64,000 bases of DNA from Chaetoderma sp. LZ-2023a (GCA_034401795.1 CM067369.1:85383129-85447128); one strand, 5' to 3'. Positions 9,559 through 19,141 are shown, counted from the stretch's first letter. The notes: generated by a model from the letters alone, not told the origin. Numbers and translations are program-made.

Positions 9559-11595
9559 ATGGTGGGTGGAAGGCTCATGCGTTTCGTCGAGGCCTGGCGA
9601 GGTGTGACGTCAGACAGTCTGGTCCTGGGATGGTTATCCCAGGGTTACATGCCGGAGTGGTGGGACTTTCCGCCACAAAATCTGTCTTTGGCACCTGTCT
9701 GGACACCCGTACCAAGGGAGCCAGACAAGTTAGAAGCCGTTCAAAAGGAAGTGTCGGGTTTGCTTCTGAAGGGAGCAATAAAACCAGCAAACCGGAACAC
9801 TCCAGGCTTCTATTCAAACATGTTCCTTGTCCCCAAGAGCACAGGGGGATGGAGACCCATACTCAATCTCAGGCCATTAAATTGGTTTATCCATACGCCT
9901 CGGTTCCAGATGGAAACGCCGAGGTCGGTAATGGCGGGATTGAGGAAAGGAATGTGGTGTGTATCGATCGATTTGAAAGATGCATATTTCCACATTCCGA
10001 TGAATCGGAGTTGGCACAGGTTTCTGAGATTTGCGTTTCAGAATCAAGTATGGGAGTTTACAGTTCTCCCGTTTGGCCTGTCGACAGCTCCGAGGGTTTT
10101 CACAAGAGTGGTCCTTGCGGTGACAGCGTTTCTCAGAAAAGAGAACGTGGCACTACACACCTACATAGACGACTGGCTGCTCAAGGCAGACTCGGCAGCC
10201 AGGTTGAACGTGGATACTGCTCTGACTCTGAAGTTACTTTCAGATCTAGGCTGGATAGTCAACGAGGAGAAATCCGAGTTGACGCCCACTCAACATTTCG
10301 TTTATTTGGGGATGCGATTCGACCTCGAGGAGGGCAGGGTTTACCCGTCAGAGCCCAGAGTGGTGTCTCTGTTAGCCATCCTCAGGAGTTTTCGAGTGGG
10401 AAACCACATTCAGGCGAGGCGGTTCCTTCAGATGATGGTCTCCATGGAGCAGGTTATCCCGTACGCTGCTCTAATGCGAAGACCTATCCAGTTGTATCTG
10501 ATGTCTCTGTGGAAACAGAGAACAGAACCCCTGTCAAAACTGGTGCCAATTTTGGAGCCAATAATATCGCATCTTCTATGGTGGAAACAGCGTCAGAATC
10601 TCCTAATAGGGGTTTCGCTGCACCTACCCCACCCCCAGCTGTCCGTTTACACGGATGCATCGCTGGAGGGGTGGGGTGCCTGCCTGGGAGAACACCAGGT
10701 CTCGGGCACATGGACTCTCCCGGAGAGTCAGCTGCATATCAATCTGTTGGAAATGATGGCAGTGGAACTGGCGTTGGAAGAGTTCCTTCCGATGATCAGG
10801 GGCAAGGTGATATTGATACGGTCGGACAATTCGACAGTAGTATCATATATAAATCGCCAAGGCGGGACCAGGTCGCCCACCCTGTGCATCAGGGTGTGGC
10901 ACTTGATTCAATGGTGCAGGAATTACTCGGTTGTTTTGAAAGCAGCTCATATTCCTGGCCGATTGAACATTCTGGCGGATGCTTTGTCTCGCAGACAGAG
11001 AATCTTGCCAACAGAATGGTCCCTCAACCCTCCAGTTCTACGACGGATCTTCGAGCATTGGGGCAAACCCAACGTGGACTTGTTCGCCACAAAGGAAAAT
11101 GCTCAAATCATGACATATGTCTCGCCGATTCCAGATCCAAATGCCGTCGATACAGACGCTCTGGCGATAAGCTGGAGAGGGATGCATGCTTACGCGTACC
11201 CACCCACCATTCTTCTACCGAAGGTATTGGTGAAGGTCAGGGAGGACCCGTGTCTGGTCCTGCTAATAGCGCCGTATTGGCCGAGCAGGGCGTGGTTCAC
11301 GGATCTTCTAGATCTGCTGGTGGAAAATCCTGTGCAGTTGCCTGAGATTCCGAACATAATCTCCCAGGCCAAGGGACGCTTCCTACACGAGCGTCCCGAA
11401 ATGTTCAAATTGACTGCGTGGATGTTGTCAAACAACGTTCCACGTCGGAAGGCTTTTCTCGACAGGCTGCTGATTTCATCGCGGCTGCGAGAAGGAGGTC
11501 AACCTTCAAGTCATATAACAACAAGGTTAACAGATTTGCAGACTGGTGTGAAGAAAAGGGTATCGATACCTTTCAATCCACTATTCAGCAAATAG
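9559..11595 (+). CDS. DIRS copy 1 ORF2: reverse transcriptase - RNase H - methyltransferase-like
   Basis: 678 codons. RT at about residues 50-260 shows SIDLKDAYFHIP (box A), LPFGLSTAPRVFT (box B) and the DIRS form of the catalytic box, YIDDWLL. RNase H at about 350-470 shows VYTDASLEGWGA, LLEMMAVELAL and SDNSTVV. A C-terminal DIRS methyltransferase-like domain at about 500-620 contains VDLFATKENAQ and PCLVLLIAPYWPSRAWF. It overlaps the recombinase frame, which is in another phase, by about 178 bp, as is common in DIRS. It would copy the element RNA into DNA and remove the RNA strand. Confidence 0.9.
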   Translation: MVGGRLMRFVEAWRGVTSDSLVLGWLSQGYMPEWWDFPPQNLSLAPVWTPVPREPDKLEAVQKEVSGLLLKGAIKPANRNTPGFYSNMFLVPKSTGGWRPILNLRPLNWFIHTPRFQMETPRSVMAGLRKGMWCVSIDLKDAYFHIPMNRSWHRFLRFAFQNQVWEFTVLPFGLSTAPRVFTRVVLAVTAFLRKENVALHTYIDDWLLKADSAARLNVDTALTLKLLSDLGWIVNEEKSELTPTQHFVYLGMRFDLEEGRVYPSEPRVVSLLAILRSFRVGNHIQARRFLQMMVSMEQVIPYAALMRRPIQLYLMSLWKQRTEPLSKLVPILEPIISHLLWWKQRQNLLIGVSLHLPHPQLSVYTDASLEGWGACLGEHQVSGTWTLPESQLHINLLEMMAVELALEEFLPMIRGKVILIRSDNSTVVSYINRQGGTRSPTLCIRVWHLIQWCRNYSVVLKAAHIPGRLNILADALSRRQRILPTEWSLNPPVLRRIFEHWGKPNVDLFATKENAQIMTYVSPIPDPNAVDTDALAISWRGMHAYAYPPTILLPKVLVKVREDPCLVLLIAPYWPSRAWFTDLLDLLVENPVQLPEIPNIISQAKGRFLHERPEMFKLTAWMLSNNVPRRKAFLDRLLISSRLREGGQPSSHITTRLTDLQTGVKKRVSIPFNPLFSK

Positions 11596-12236
11596 CAGAC
11601 TTTCTCTGTGAGCTGTTCTTTGCAGGACTAGCTCCCGTCACAGTTGCTGGATACAAGTCAGCTTTGGCATCAGTTATCCCTTGTCTAGCCAAAAGGGATA
11701 GTCCAGAGGTGGCCCAGTTAAATGTGATGTTGAAGGGAATGAGCAATCTCCGCCCGAGACAACCGGTAGTCATTCCAGCCTGGAGTCTATCTTTAGTGCT
11801 TAATGTACTGGCCAAGCACCCTTTCGAACCGTTGCGTTCGGCTAGTCTAAAGCATTTGACTCTAAAGGCAGTCTTTCTATTGGCAGCTTCCTCAGCTAGA
11901 AGGCGCAGTGAGATCCATGCGCTTTCGGCAGAGAGGAACCGATTTATTGTTTCTGGAGAAGGTCTGCGTCTTCTGCCAAGAGCAGAGTTTATGTCAAAGA
12001 ACCAATCTTTGAGATATCCCGGCAAACCGATCATTATACCGAAGTTAACTAGGTTTGATCGTGATGCCAGTGTCTGGTGCCCGGTCCGTGCTTTGACTAA
12101 GTACAAGAAACAGACTGACTCGTTACGGTCGAACGATAGACATCTGTTGATCTGCCATAAAAAGCCTTATGTCGACCGCCCTTTACAATGGTGTTCCGTT
12201 AGAGGACATCATGGCCGTTGCACAATGGCACTGTGA
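11418..12236 (+). CDS. DIRS copy 1 ORF3: tyrosine recombinase (broken)
   Basis: It encodes the N-terminal core-binding region (WCEEKGIDTFQSTIQQIADFL) and the first catalytic box, SSARRRSEIHALSAE, which carries the box-I arginine of phage-integrase-type tyrosine recombinases. It is shorter than its counterpart in copy 2 (41270-42457). In DIRS this enzyme integrates the circular DNA copy. Broken fossil gene. Confidence 0.85.
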   Translation: MDVVKQRSTSEGFSRQAADFIAAARRRSTFKSYNNKVNRFADWCEEKGIDTFQSTIQQIADFLCELFFAGLAPVTVAGYKSALASVIPCLAKRDSPEVAQLNVMLKGMSNLRPRQPVVIPAWSLSLVLNVLAKHPFEPLRSASLKHLTLKAVFLLAASSARRRSEIHALSAERNRFIVSGEGLRLLPRAEFMSKNQSLRYPGKPIIIPKLTRFDRDASVWCPVRALTKYKKQTDSLRSNDRHLLICHKKPYVDRPLQWCSVRGHHGRCTMAL

Positions 12237-12821
12237 GTCCTCATTTACGGATTACTATATGAGGGATGTGTCAGACTCAGCCAATCCACTCGCTTTAGCT
12301 GTTTTGAAACGATAGTTAGTGACCACACTGCTTTTCCCCTTTTTTCACTTTGGTAAGAAAAGAACCTAAAGCAGGCATGGTCAAGCGAGAGGATGTCAAC
12401 CAGATTGTGTCACTGATGGCCGAACCGGTGAATGGTTGGAGGCGGTACGTCTGAAGTCCTGTTATCATAAGGTAATTAAATAAGTGAGAGTTTTTTGTAT
12501 TATGTATATGTATCATGTTCATTCATCTTATATATTCATGCTCATTCCCAGGCTAATACAAGCAATATGCAGGGAGTAGTTAACCCTCTTGGAATATTGG
12601 TGTTTTCAGGCGAGATACATGTTCATTAGTTCTCTCCCTTTTCTTAGGAGAAAAAAAAGGGGGGGGGGACTGTGACGCGAATGTGATTCGGTTCCGTGAA
12701 CTTGACGGTCCTTTTAGGTCTCCGTTAGTCAAGTTTGAAGTCTAAAATCTTTCTCCAAGGGGCAAAATTAGCATGTATGCCTTGCCCCTTCCCACCAGGT
12801 TACTGATCAAATCTGGTGTAT

Positions 12822-12922
12822 ATCAGAAGTAACAGAATGGTGAGTATTGATCGAAGGAGAATGCAGGAAATGTCAATTTCCCTTTCTCCGAGATCTAACA
12901 ATACTCACCATTCTGTTACGGA
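12822..12922 (+). repeat. Internal complementary region (ICR) of DIRS copy 1
   Basis: The first part (GTATATCAGAAGTAACAGAA through TGATCGAAGGAGAA) is complementary to the left end of the element at 6197-6237. The second part (TGCAGGAAATGTCAATTTCC through the motif ACTCACCATTCTGTTAC) is complementary to the right end at 13107-13167. The junction GGAGAA|TGCAGG joins complements of the two outermost ends. That is the template arrangement proposed for making a DIRS circle, and it fixes the element boundaries to the base. Confidence 0.85.
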
Positions 12923-12969
12923 CCCAGCCTCCCAGCCCCACGGAGGCAAGCCATAGTTTTCTCTTGTTT

Positions 12970-13130
12970 GGTGGCTATGCAAACAATATGAGCTCTATGG
13001 TAAACGGGTACTCGGCAGTTGGGAGCCGGGTACCCGGTTCCCAGGAGTCGGTAAAGCTTTCTAAGTCTATAATCCTAGAGCCGCTGTCAAGGCCAGCTGT
13101 ATATCAGAAGTAACAGAATGGTGAGTATTG
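12970..13130 (-). repeat. Right inverted terminal repeat of DIRS copy 1
   Basis: Reverse complement of 6212-6363, including GTAAAGCTTTCTAAGTCTAT and AATCCTAGAGCCGCTGTC. The last 60 bases of the element beyond it (13107-13167) form a hairpin partner with the ICR second half, about 190 bp away. Confidence 0.85.
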
Positions 13131-13167
13131 TTAGATCTCGGAGAAAGGGAAATTGACATTTCCTGCA

Positions 13168-13560
13168 ATCTTCTTTAAAGCTATTCAGCCAATTTCTATT
13201 AAATCTGTGAATTTTATCTCTGATGCGAGATAAGACCACATTTGCCAAAATCTTTTTGTCCATTGCTCGGACAACTCTGATCATCAACATAAGATCAATA
13301 TTTAAAATCTCCTTTGCTTGGTGTTTTTGGTTGCCCTGATATTTTTAGTGGCTGACATCTGCAAATGGGGTATCTTTGAGTAGATGTTGGTTTAGTTTGC
13401 AATTGAAGTCCACCTTGACCATCTGTTCAGCTACTGTTTTACTATATAATGCCTGGGTGGCATTGTCGTTAGTTATTCTGGAGGGATCATGATTAGTCTT
13501 GGATTTAGGGTTCAATGATCGCTTGTAAGGAAACACATTTGATTAATCTGTATTTGGGTA
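13168..13560 (-). mobile_element. Reverse-transcriptase element, N-terminal part (right of DIRS copy 1)
   Basis: The minus strand encodes a lysine- and arginine-rich segment (FPYKRSLNPKSKTNHDPSR, then NATQALYSKTVAEQMVKVDF) and, nearer the DIRS edge, MLMIRVVRAMDKKI and RFNRNWLNSFKED. These lie upstream of the RT palm at 5839-6196 in reading order, so the DIRS element split one older element. No endonuclease domain was seen, so I cannot place the clade. Remnant only. Confidence 0.5.
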
Positions 13561-13582
13561 AACACCAGTATAATGATCAGAA

Positions 13583-13865
13583 TGGAGGAATACAGTTTTA
13601 GCTATGCTCCGCCAATCTTTAGCTAAGCTCCACCCACCCTTCGCCCGTGTTTGGATCGACCAATCCCTGAACTCCCTGACAGTCAAATTAGTTTCAAAAT
13701 ATTCAACTGCAATTTTATTAAATAGATATACAAATCGTACAAACTGATGGACTTAAGCGTTTAAGATGGACTAAATCGAGTCAATGATGACGTAATTGAT
13801 TATGACGTCACTCTACACGTCATATAGTTGATTATGATGTCATATTATGGATATCAGCTTTGCGA
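13583..13865. repeat. Foldback MITE family A, copy 2 (partly collapsed palindrome)
   Basis: Carries the family markers TTTAGCTAAGCTCCACCC, ATCGACCAATCCCTGAACTC, GTCAAATTAGTTTCAAAATATTCAA, GATGACGTAATTGATTATGACG and GATGTCATATTATGGAT in the usual order. One half of the central palindrome is missing, unlike the copies at 5541-5838 and 28138-28517. Confidence 0.65.
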
Positions 13866-14322
13866 AATAACAACGTAGTCTTGCAGTTGAAATAACTCTG
13901 TATTGCCTGATGCTTGTTCTCTTGTTGAGACCAAGTCTGAATGATCTGAGCTCTGCAGGTCATATCCTTTTATACTCTCCCCCTGGTGGACCGGAAATGG
14001 GGCTTGGTATGCCCAAATATGGGCATACTTGTACCAGATTTTGGCGGTGTTTTCTTGTTGCCTTTATGGCGGTGCTATTTTTTGGCAGTGCACCATTTTT
14101 GGCGCTGCAAGAGATTTTGGCGGTGCATGCCAAATTTTTGGCAGTGCAACGTTTTTTGCCGGTGCTGAAACAATGTTTTATTTTATTCTTTTTTTTGCCG
14201 GTGCGTTTAATTTTTGCCGGTGCAAAATATTTTTTGCGGTACACCATTTTTTGCTGGTGCGGGAACATTGTTTTTGAGTCTCAAAATTTTTTTATTTATC
14301 CTTTGACCTATGAACTTGTGGA
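13866..14322 (-). repeat. Left arm of an inverted-duplicate PLE leader (pseudo-LTR)
   Basis: Reverse complement of 14812-14881 plus 16139-16617. On the minus strand it reads a run of short A-rich units (GCACCGCCAAAAA variants), then CAAGTATGCCCATATTTGG, a TATA box (TATAAAAGG at 13974-13966), and a segment ending GACTACGTTGTTATT. The same order occurs just upstream of the PLE frame at 16736, so this is a second, reversed copy of that leader. Confidence 0.7.
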
Positions 14323-14811
14323 CATGCTTTGGTGTTTATGTCCGTGGGTCTGTGGGGTGCCAATAAACAGCGGATGTTTTGGTACTAGTTGTGTGTATAT
14401 GGATCGAAGTTACATCACACATCACTATATATGATTCAGACTTTGTAGCGTTTCGTTCCATTGTGGAACTCATCAGAGGCGCAGTCTTGTTGCCTGTAGG
14501 AACACCGGTATGTGGTGGGGCTCAAGTTGGGGTGTGGGTGGGGATTTGTGGTGGACACAAGATAAAAACGCATATGTGTGGCAAATATGGGACGTGTTTC
14601 CCTGATATTATTCAACTCCAATTTTGAGGTAGTACATACATCACAGTTTGTGTGAAAATGAGGGCGGAACAAGATGATTATGGGTATCACATGAGAATAG
14701 GATAAACACGGTACTAGAAATGTTGATGATATATAGGTAGCGCAGAACAAGAGTATAATGTGTAAAGTTTTGCACTGTTCTCTTTCCTCTGTAGAGTTAG
14801 TTATCGAAAAT
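14323..14811. other. Spacer between the inverted PLE leader arms
   Basis: A 489-bp loop between the two arms, with no coding frame of note. It contains the hammerhead-like core at 14450-14476 (minus) and a palindromic TATATATGATTCA stretch nearby. Confidence 0.5.
14439..14476 (-). ncRNA. Hammerhead-ribozyme-like core in the PLE leader loop
   Basis: On the minus strand: CTGATGAG (14476-14469), stem II TTCC/GGAA closed by loop ACAAT, then CGAAAC (14455-14450). All conserved core residues of a hammerhead (CUGAUGA and GAAA) are present and stem II pairs perfectly. A GTC cleavage triplet follows at 14441-14439, leaving a 2-bp stem III (AC/GU) around an 8-base loop. Hammerheads with very short stem III are known from Penelope-like elements, which fits the setting. 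Stem I does not pair well beyond the core, so activity is doubtful. Confidence 0.55.
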
Positions 14812-14881
14812 TAGTCATTCATAGCTCAAAGGATAAATAACAATTTTTTGAGACTCAAAAACAATGTTCCCGCACCACCAA
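14812..14881 (+). repeat. Right arm of the inverted PLE leader, outer part
   Basis: CAAAGGATAAATAAC and GACTCAAAAACAATGTTCCC match the reverse complement of about 14255-14310. The arm breaks off at 14881, where repeat family D begins, and resumes at 16139. Confidence 0.7.
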
Positions 14882-16138
14882 ACAAGAACACTGAAGCGTA
14901 CAATGTCTCGCCTGTAAAAGCATGGATAGTGTTGATTGGCAAAGCGAACTTGGCATGGTTTGTAATACACATATTCAGTAATGCACCAACAAACAAGTGT
15001 AAGAAATCAAGCATGGACATTTTTTTTACCAAACTGCTGAGTCTGATCTTGAAATCTTGTTCCAAATGAAAGTAGTAATGATGCAGATAGTACTCTTGCA
15101 TAGTATATAACTGTGCTGTAAAATTGTGTTGATATCTGGTGAGCCATTGTTGAAAATGAGTGGTCCATAAACAAGAGGTATCAGAAGATACCAAATATGA
15201 CTAAATATTCTGCGAAAAAATAATGTCCAAGCCATATACATATATAGAATTAGATTGCCCGTGTGACCCCCTGGCCACTGCCCTCAGATTGACTAAAGGA
15301 CAAAATAATTTGTTGTACTGCTGTAGTATACTAACTAAAATGATATGTCACATGACCACATTTGATCAAATTTATTTTCTGCCCACTATTTCCCCCACCC
15401 CTCCCCCTGGGGGTGATATCAAAATTCCAATGTGTCATGCATATCCCTGGCCATATGTGCAATCATCTCCAAAGTTTCAAGTTTCTATCTGAAATGGTCT
15501 AGTAGTTGCATTACAATCGATTGGTGCCCACTTGACCATGCTCCCTACCCTCAGTTTGATCCAAGATCAAAATAATTCCATGTAATGTAGACTACTTATC
15601 ACTGGCTTGAAAATGATATGCGACATGACAACCTTTGGAAAAAATCTAATTTTTTACCCCACATTTCCCACCCCAGGGCCCTGTCCCTTGGGGGTCATGC
15701 CAAAATTCCCAGTGTCATGCACATCCCTATCCATATGTGCAATCATCCCCAAATTTTCAAGTTTCTATCTGAAATGGTCTAGGAGGATTTGCATTACAAT
15801 CGATAATTACTGGCCAGGCCGGGGGGTGGGGGGTGGGTCTTTGCTGATTAAATTATTTGAAAAAACATTAACTACAGCTAATACATATAACCTGGATGCA
15901 AATTAGACCTAAAATAATCTTAAGTTCAAACAGCAAAAAAAAAATGAAAATCAATATTTTTTTCATATGGACAAGTCCGAAGCATGGTATAGATCACTTC
16001 TGTAAAGTTTCATTGAGATCAGATGAGCCAGTGTTGAAAAATAAGTTGATTAAAAAACCTTAACCAAAACTGCACAAATGACGGCCGCCAACGACGCCGC
16101 CGCCACCGGAATTAGTGATCCCTATATCTCGCTTTCTG
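14882..16138. repeat. Repeat family D inserted in the PLE leader arm
   Basis: The segment starts near CAATGTCTCGCCTG and ends near GATCCCTATATCTCGCTTTCTG. It contains GTGAGCCATTGTTGAAAA, TGAGCCAGTGTTGAAAAATA and CACAAATGACGGCCGCCAACG. A related fragment lies at 22320-22650. Arm sequence of the PLE leader resumes directly after it, so it is an insertion. The edges TCTCGCCTG / CTCGCTTTC suggest short inverted ends. Inside are two ~280-bp direct repeats. Confidence 0.55.
15245..15810. repeat. Two ~280-bp direct repeats inside family D
   Basis: Both units contain AAAATGATATG(T/C)(C/G)ACATGAC, a C-rich stretch with CCTTGGGGGT or CCCTGGGGGT, ATGTGCAATCATC(T/C)CCAAA and TTTCTATCTGAAATGGTCTA, in the same order. 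The second is diverged by small indels. No coding signal. Confidence 0.65.
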
Positions 16139-16735
16139 TGGTGTACTGCAAAAAATATTTTGCACCAAAAATTAAATGCACCGCCCAAAATGTGCACTGC
16201 CAAAAACTTGCAACGCCAAAAAGGCAACAACAAGCACCGCCAAAATCCAAAAAATAGCTGTGCCGGCAAAAAATATTAGCGCCGCCAAAAAAATAATAAA
16301 ATAAAACATTGTTTCAGCACTGCCAAAAAACGTTGCACCGTAAAAAATTTGGCATGCGCCACCAAAATGTGCACCGCCAAAAACTTGCAACGCCAAAAAG
16401 GCAACAACAAGCACCGCCAAAGAAGGCAGCACCGACAAAATCTGGTACAAGTATGCCCATATTTGGGGAATACCAAACCCCCCTTCTGGTCCACCAGGGG
16501 GAGAGTATAAAAGGATGCGACCTGCAGAGCTCAGATCATTCAGACTTTTGGTCTGAACAAGAGAACAAGTGTCAGGCAATACAAAGTTATTTCAACTGCA
16601 AGACTACGTTGTTATTACACAATTTATCAATTGTGAGTTATAATAGCGCACTGCTCCCAGCTCCAGAAACAGAGCTGGTAGTTCTACCATCAATATCTGC
16701 TTTGATGCTAGACTCGGTGGATGCATAACTGCCAA
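16139..16735 (+). promoter_or_regulatory. PLE leader with TATA promoter (right arm, inner part)
   Basis: Continues the interrupted right arm. A-rich units of the type CACCGCCAAAA are followed by CAAGTATGCCCATATTTGG, the TATA box TATAAAAGG (16506-16514), and 25-30 bp downstream a likely initiator around CTCAGATCATTCAGAC. The arm identity to 13866-14322 ends at about 16617. This would drive transcription of the PLE frame that starts at 16736. Confidence 0.6.
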
Positions 16736-18720
16736 TGGCAGTGTCCAACACGGACACCAACACCGCCAAAAAGGATGCCCTTCACCCCATCCAAGGTGTG
16801 GCCAGTTCCTCAGCAGTCGATCCGATCCTAGACAGGAGAGGGCAGCCAAACGCTGCCGCACCGACGATCAAACCACCACAACCACCAACACCAGCACCGC
16901 CAACCGCAGTGGCTGCAAATACTCAAGGCCACAGTTTCCTGACAAGCACCTAGATGCCTATAGACTGTGGCGCAATGTTGCATGCAGAGAGACTCGTCTG
17001 GAATTCCAAACGGAAAGGTTCGAGATTGCTCTAAAAAACAGAACCGCCAAACATGCTGCAAGCAAAGGTGACTTACATACCAGACAGTAAGGATGCCATA
17101 TTCAAAGCAGAATGGGACGCAACTGTTTTGAAATGTCCCTAACCAACATGGTGACCAGGCAAGTTGCAGACAGACTGCATGCCCAGTATGAAGTCACCAG
17201 GGGCCTCAACGCAGCGTTTGAAAATGCCATTAATGTTGAGCACCAGAGGCCGCCCTAGCCATAGCCACCATGCAGCTTAGGCACAACAGAACACAATGCT
17301 CACCCAGCCCGAAGATCAGAAGACCGAGGTACCACCAGGTTTTGTGGACGAACACATAAAAACACACATCACCAAGATCAAATCATACGTGATAGACCAC
17401 AAGTTTCATAAATCAAGTGGAGGCTTTTGGCAAGACCAAAGAACATACTCTTTTGGTCGCCGTGGATGCCCCCTCTATATACCAACATCCCCAACAAAGA
17501 GGGACTGTGGGCAGTCGCCAAGTTTTGCCAGACACATGGCCTTACCCTACCAGGCACTCTGACTGTACAAGGCCGTTTAAACCTCAAATTGGTACTAGAA
17601 TGCAACAATTTTGAGTTTAATGGCGAACGCTATCTGCATGTGGGCAGCACTGCCATGGGCAGCAAAGTTGCATGCTCTTTTGCATGCATCTTCATGGCAG
17701 AACTAGAGTAAATCACTGGGCACCGCCAAGAACCAACCGGCACTATACGTCAGATACATAGATGACATCTTCATGATATGGGAATACGGAAAACCTGCCT
17801 TGGACGATTTCGTCACCCACATGAACTTCTCAGAAGTACACCAAACCCACAGATACACACAGCTACCTGCATTATGACTCAGCGCATCCCATATCCTGCA
17901 AGGACGCCAGCCCATATGGCCAATTCTGAAGACTTAGACGCATCTGCACCCGTGTAGAGGACTATGACCACAACAGTCTCCTCTTACAGGGCCACTTTGA
18001 GAAAAGAGGATACCCCATAGGTATACTCACGACATCAACAGCGAAAGCCCGGAAAAAACCCAGGCATACCTTACCACACACAACGCACCAACCAACACAG
18101 CTTAGTAAATCACAAAGGCTTTGTCTGCGAGTTCACCCGCACAGGCATCTTTCTAAAAAAAACACCATCAACAAGTACTGGCCAGTTTAGGAAGCTAGCA
18201 ATAGGTGCAGGTTACCTTTCCCTGAAAACCCACCATTTGGATTCAGGAAAAATAAAACTATCAAAGACACGATAGTCAGAGCCAAACTACGACCTCTCAT
18301 AGCACCGCCAAGGGAATCCCATAGAAACCCGTTCGCGCCATGCCCAACGAAAAACTGCAACATCTGCAACCACATGGACAAGGGGAGATTTTTCACCAGC
18401 ATCCATACAAAACTATCCTACACTGCCAAAATCATCGGCAACTGCCAAACCAGAAACATCATCTATCTCATAACCTGTGATGTCTGCGATAAACAACACG
18501 TGGCCGAGACACTACACACATTCAAAACACGAATACAAGAGCACCTTCGTTCCATAACCAACCTTTACAGGAGCGAAAGATACGACACACCAGTATCTAG
18601 ACACTTCAATAAGAAGCACCACTCCAGGAACGACATGCGTTTCAGTCATTCAGGTTTTAACATCAGACCCAGATGATAGTAACTCCACCATCTGGAGGAA
18701 ATGTAAGTCATTGGATTCAT
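16736..18720 (+). mobile_element. Penelope-like element (PLE): RT with C-terminal GIY-YIG endonuclease
   Basis: In order on the plus strand: a Pro/Thr/Ala-rich N-terminus from ATG 16736 (MAVSNTDTNTAKKDAL); VPPGFVDEHIKTHITKIKS near 17330; LYTNIPNKEG with the long NFEFNGERYLHVGSTAMGSK at 17470-17680; the catalytic box RYIDDIFMIWE near 17760; and a C-terminal module at 18430-18676 (IIYLITCDVCDKQHV, then IQEHLRSITNLY and HFNKKH). That module is the GIY-YIG endonuclease type typical of endonuclease-bearing PLEs. The reading is broken in several places, so this is an inactive copy. Confidence 0.8.
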
Positions 18721-18934
18721 CATGGAACCAATAGGCATCAACATCTCGGGCTAAAAATGGCTTCCACTTCCCTGATATGTGGCAGACAACCACCACAAAC
18801 GTCAGTATGTAGTTATTTCGCCTCTATATCAGCTTTACCAGCTCAGTAACTGTCCAGGTAGTCTGATGGCGCCATGGATGCTTAACCATTTAATGGTCAT
18901 ACCAGCCAAAACCGCCCTCTGCTATGGTACTGTG
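18721..18934. other. Spacer after the PLE
   Basis: The end of the PLE is not sharply marked. The last part (TTAACCATTTAATGGTCATAC) is the outer edge of the following foldback copy. Nothing else recognised. Confidence 0.3.
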
Positions 18935-19075
18935 GAATGTCCAATTACAGGCCAAGAGAATACAATTTTTTAAAGTTTACCACTGGAATGACTGGCTCGA
19001 TAACCGAGCCAGTCATTCCAGTGATAAAATTTCAAAAATTGTATTCTCTTGGCCTGTAAATGGACATTCAATAAG
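18935..19075. repeat. Foldback MITE family B, copy
   Basis: Near-perfect palindrome. The arm containing GGCCAAGAGAATACAATTTT and CACTGGAATGACTGGCTCG meets its reverse complement around the pivot CTCGATAACCGAG near 18999-19010. The outer ends are AATGTCCAATTACAG and CTGTAAATGGACATT. Confidence 0.8.
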
Positions 19076-19141
19076 AAAATATTTAAATTTGTTGGACTAA
19101 ATATGACCATTAAAGGTTTAAAGATCAGTTGCATATAAAGC

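Larger units (their letters stand above)
6197..13167 (+). mobile_element. DIRS retrotransposon, copy 1 (about 7.0 kb, near-complete)
   Basis: A tyrosine-recombinase retrotransposon with the DIRS layout. Terminal repeats are inverted (left about 6212-6363, right about 12970-13130), an internal complementary region lies at 12822-12922, and there are gag-like, RT-RNase H-methyltransferase and tyrosine-recombinase frames in order, the last two overlapping. DIRS elements integrate a circular DNA intermediate with a recombinase, so no target-site duplication is expected, and none is seen (GAAGAT at the right flank joins GCAGTTGCGCC at the left flank in the host reading). Fossil status: looks close to whole, with about one obvious break. 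Its polymerase region is nearly identical to that of copy 2, so it is probably young. Confidence 0.9.

Noticed and set aside
9630-11345. A 571-codon open frame overlapping DIRS ORF2
   Set aside because: Shadow frame: Ser/Gly/Arg-rich text without motifs, while the overlapping frame has all RT and RNase H boxes.
13960-14434. 174-codon frame rich in Phe/Leu/Cys, possibly a membrane protein
   Set aside because: It translates the repeated TTTTGGCGGTGC units of the PLE leader; mirrored at 16172-16579.
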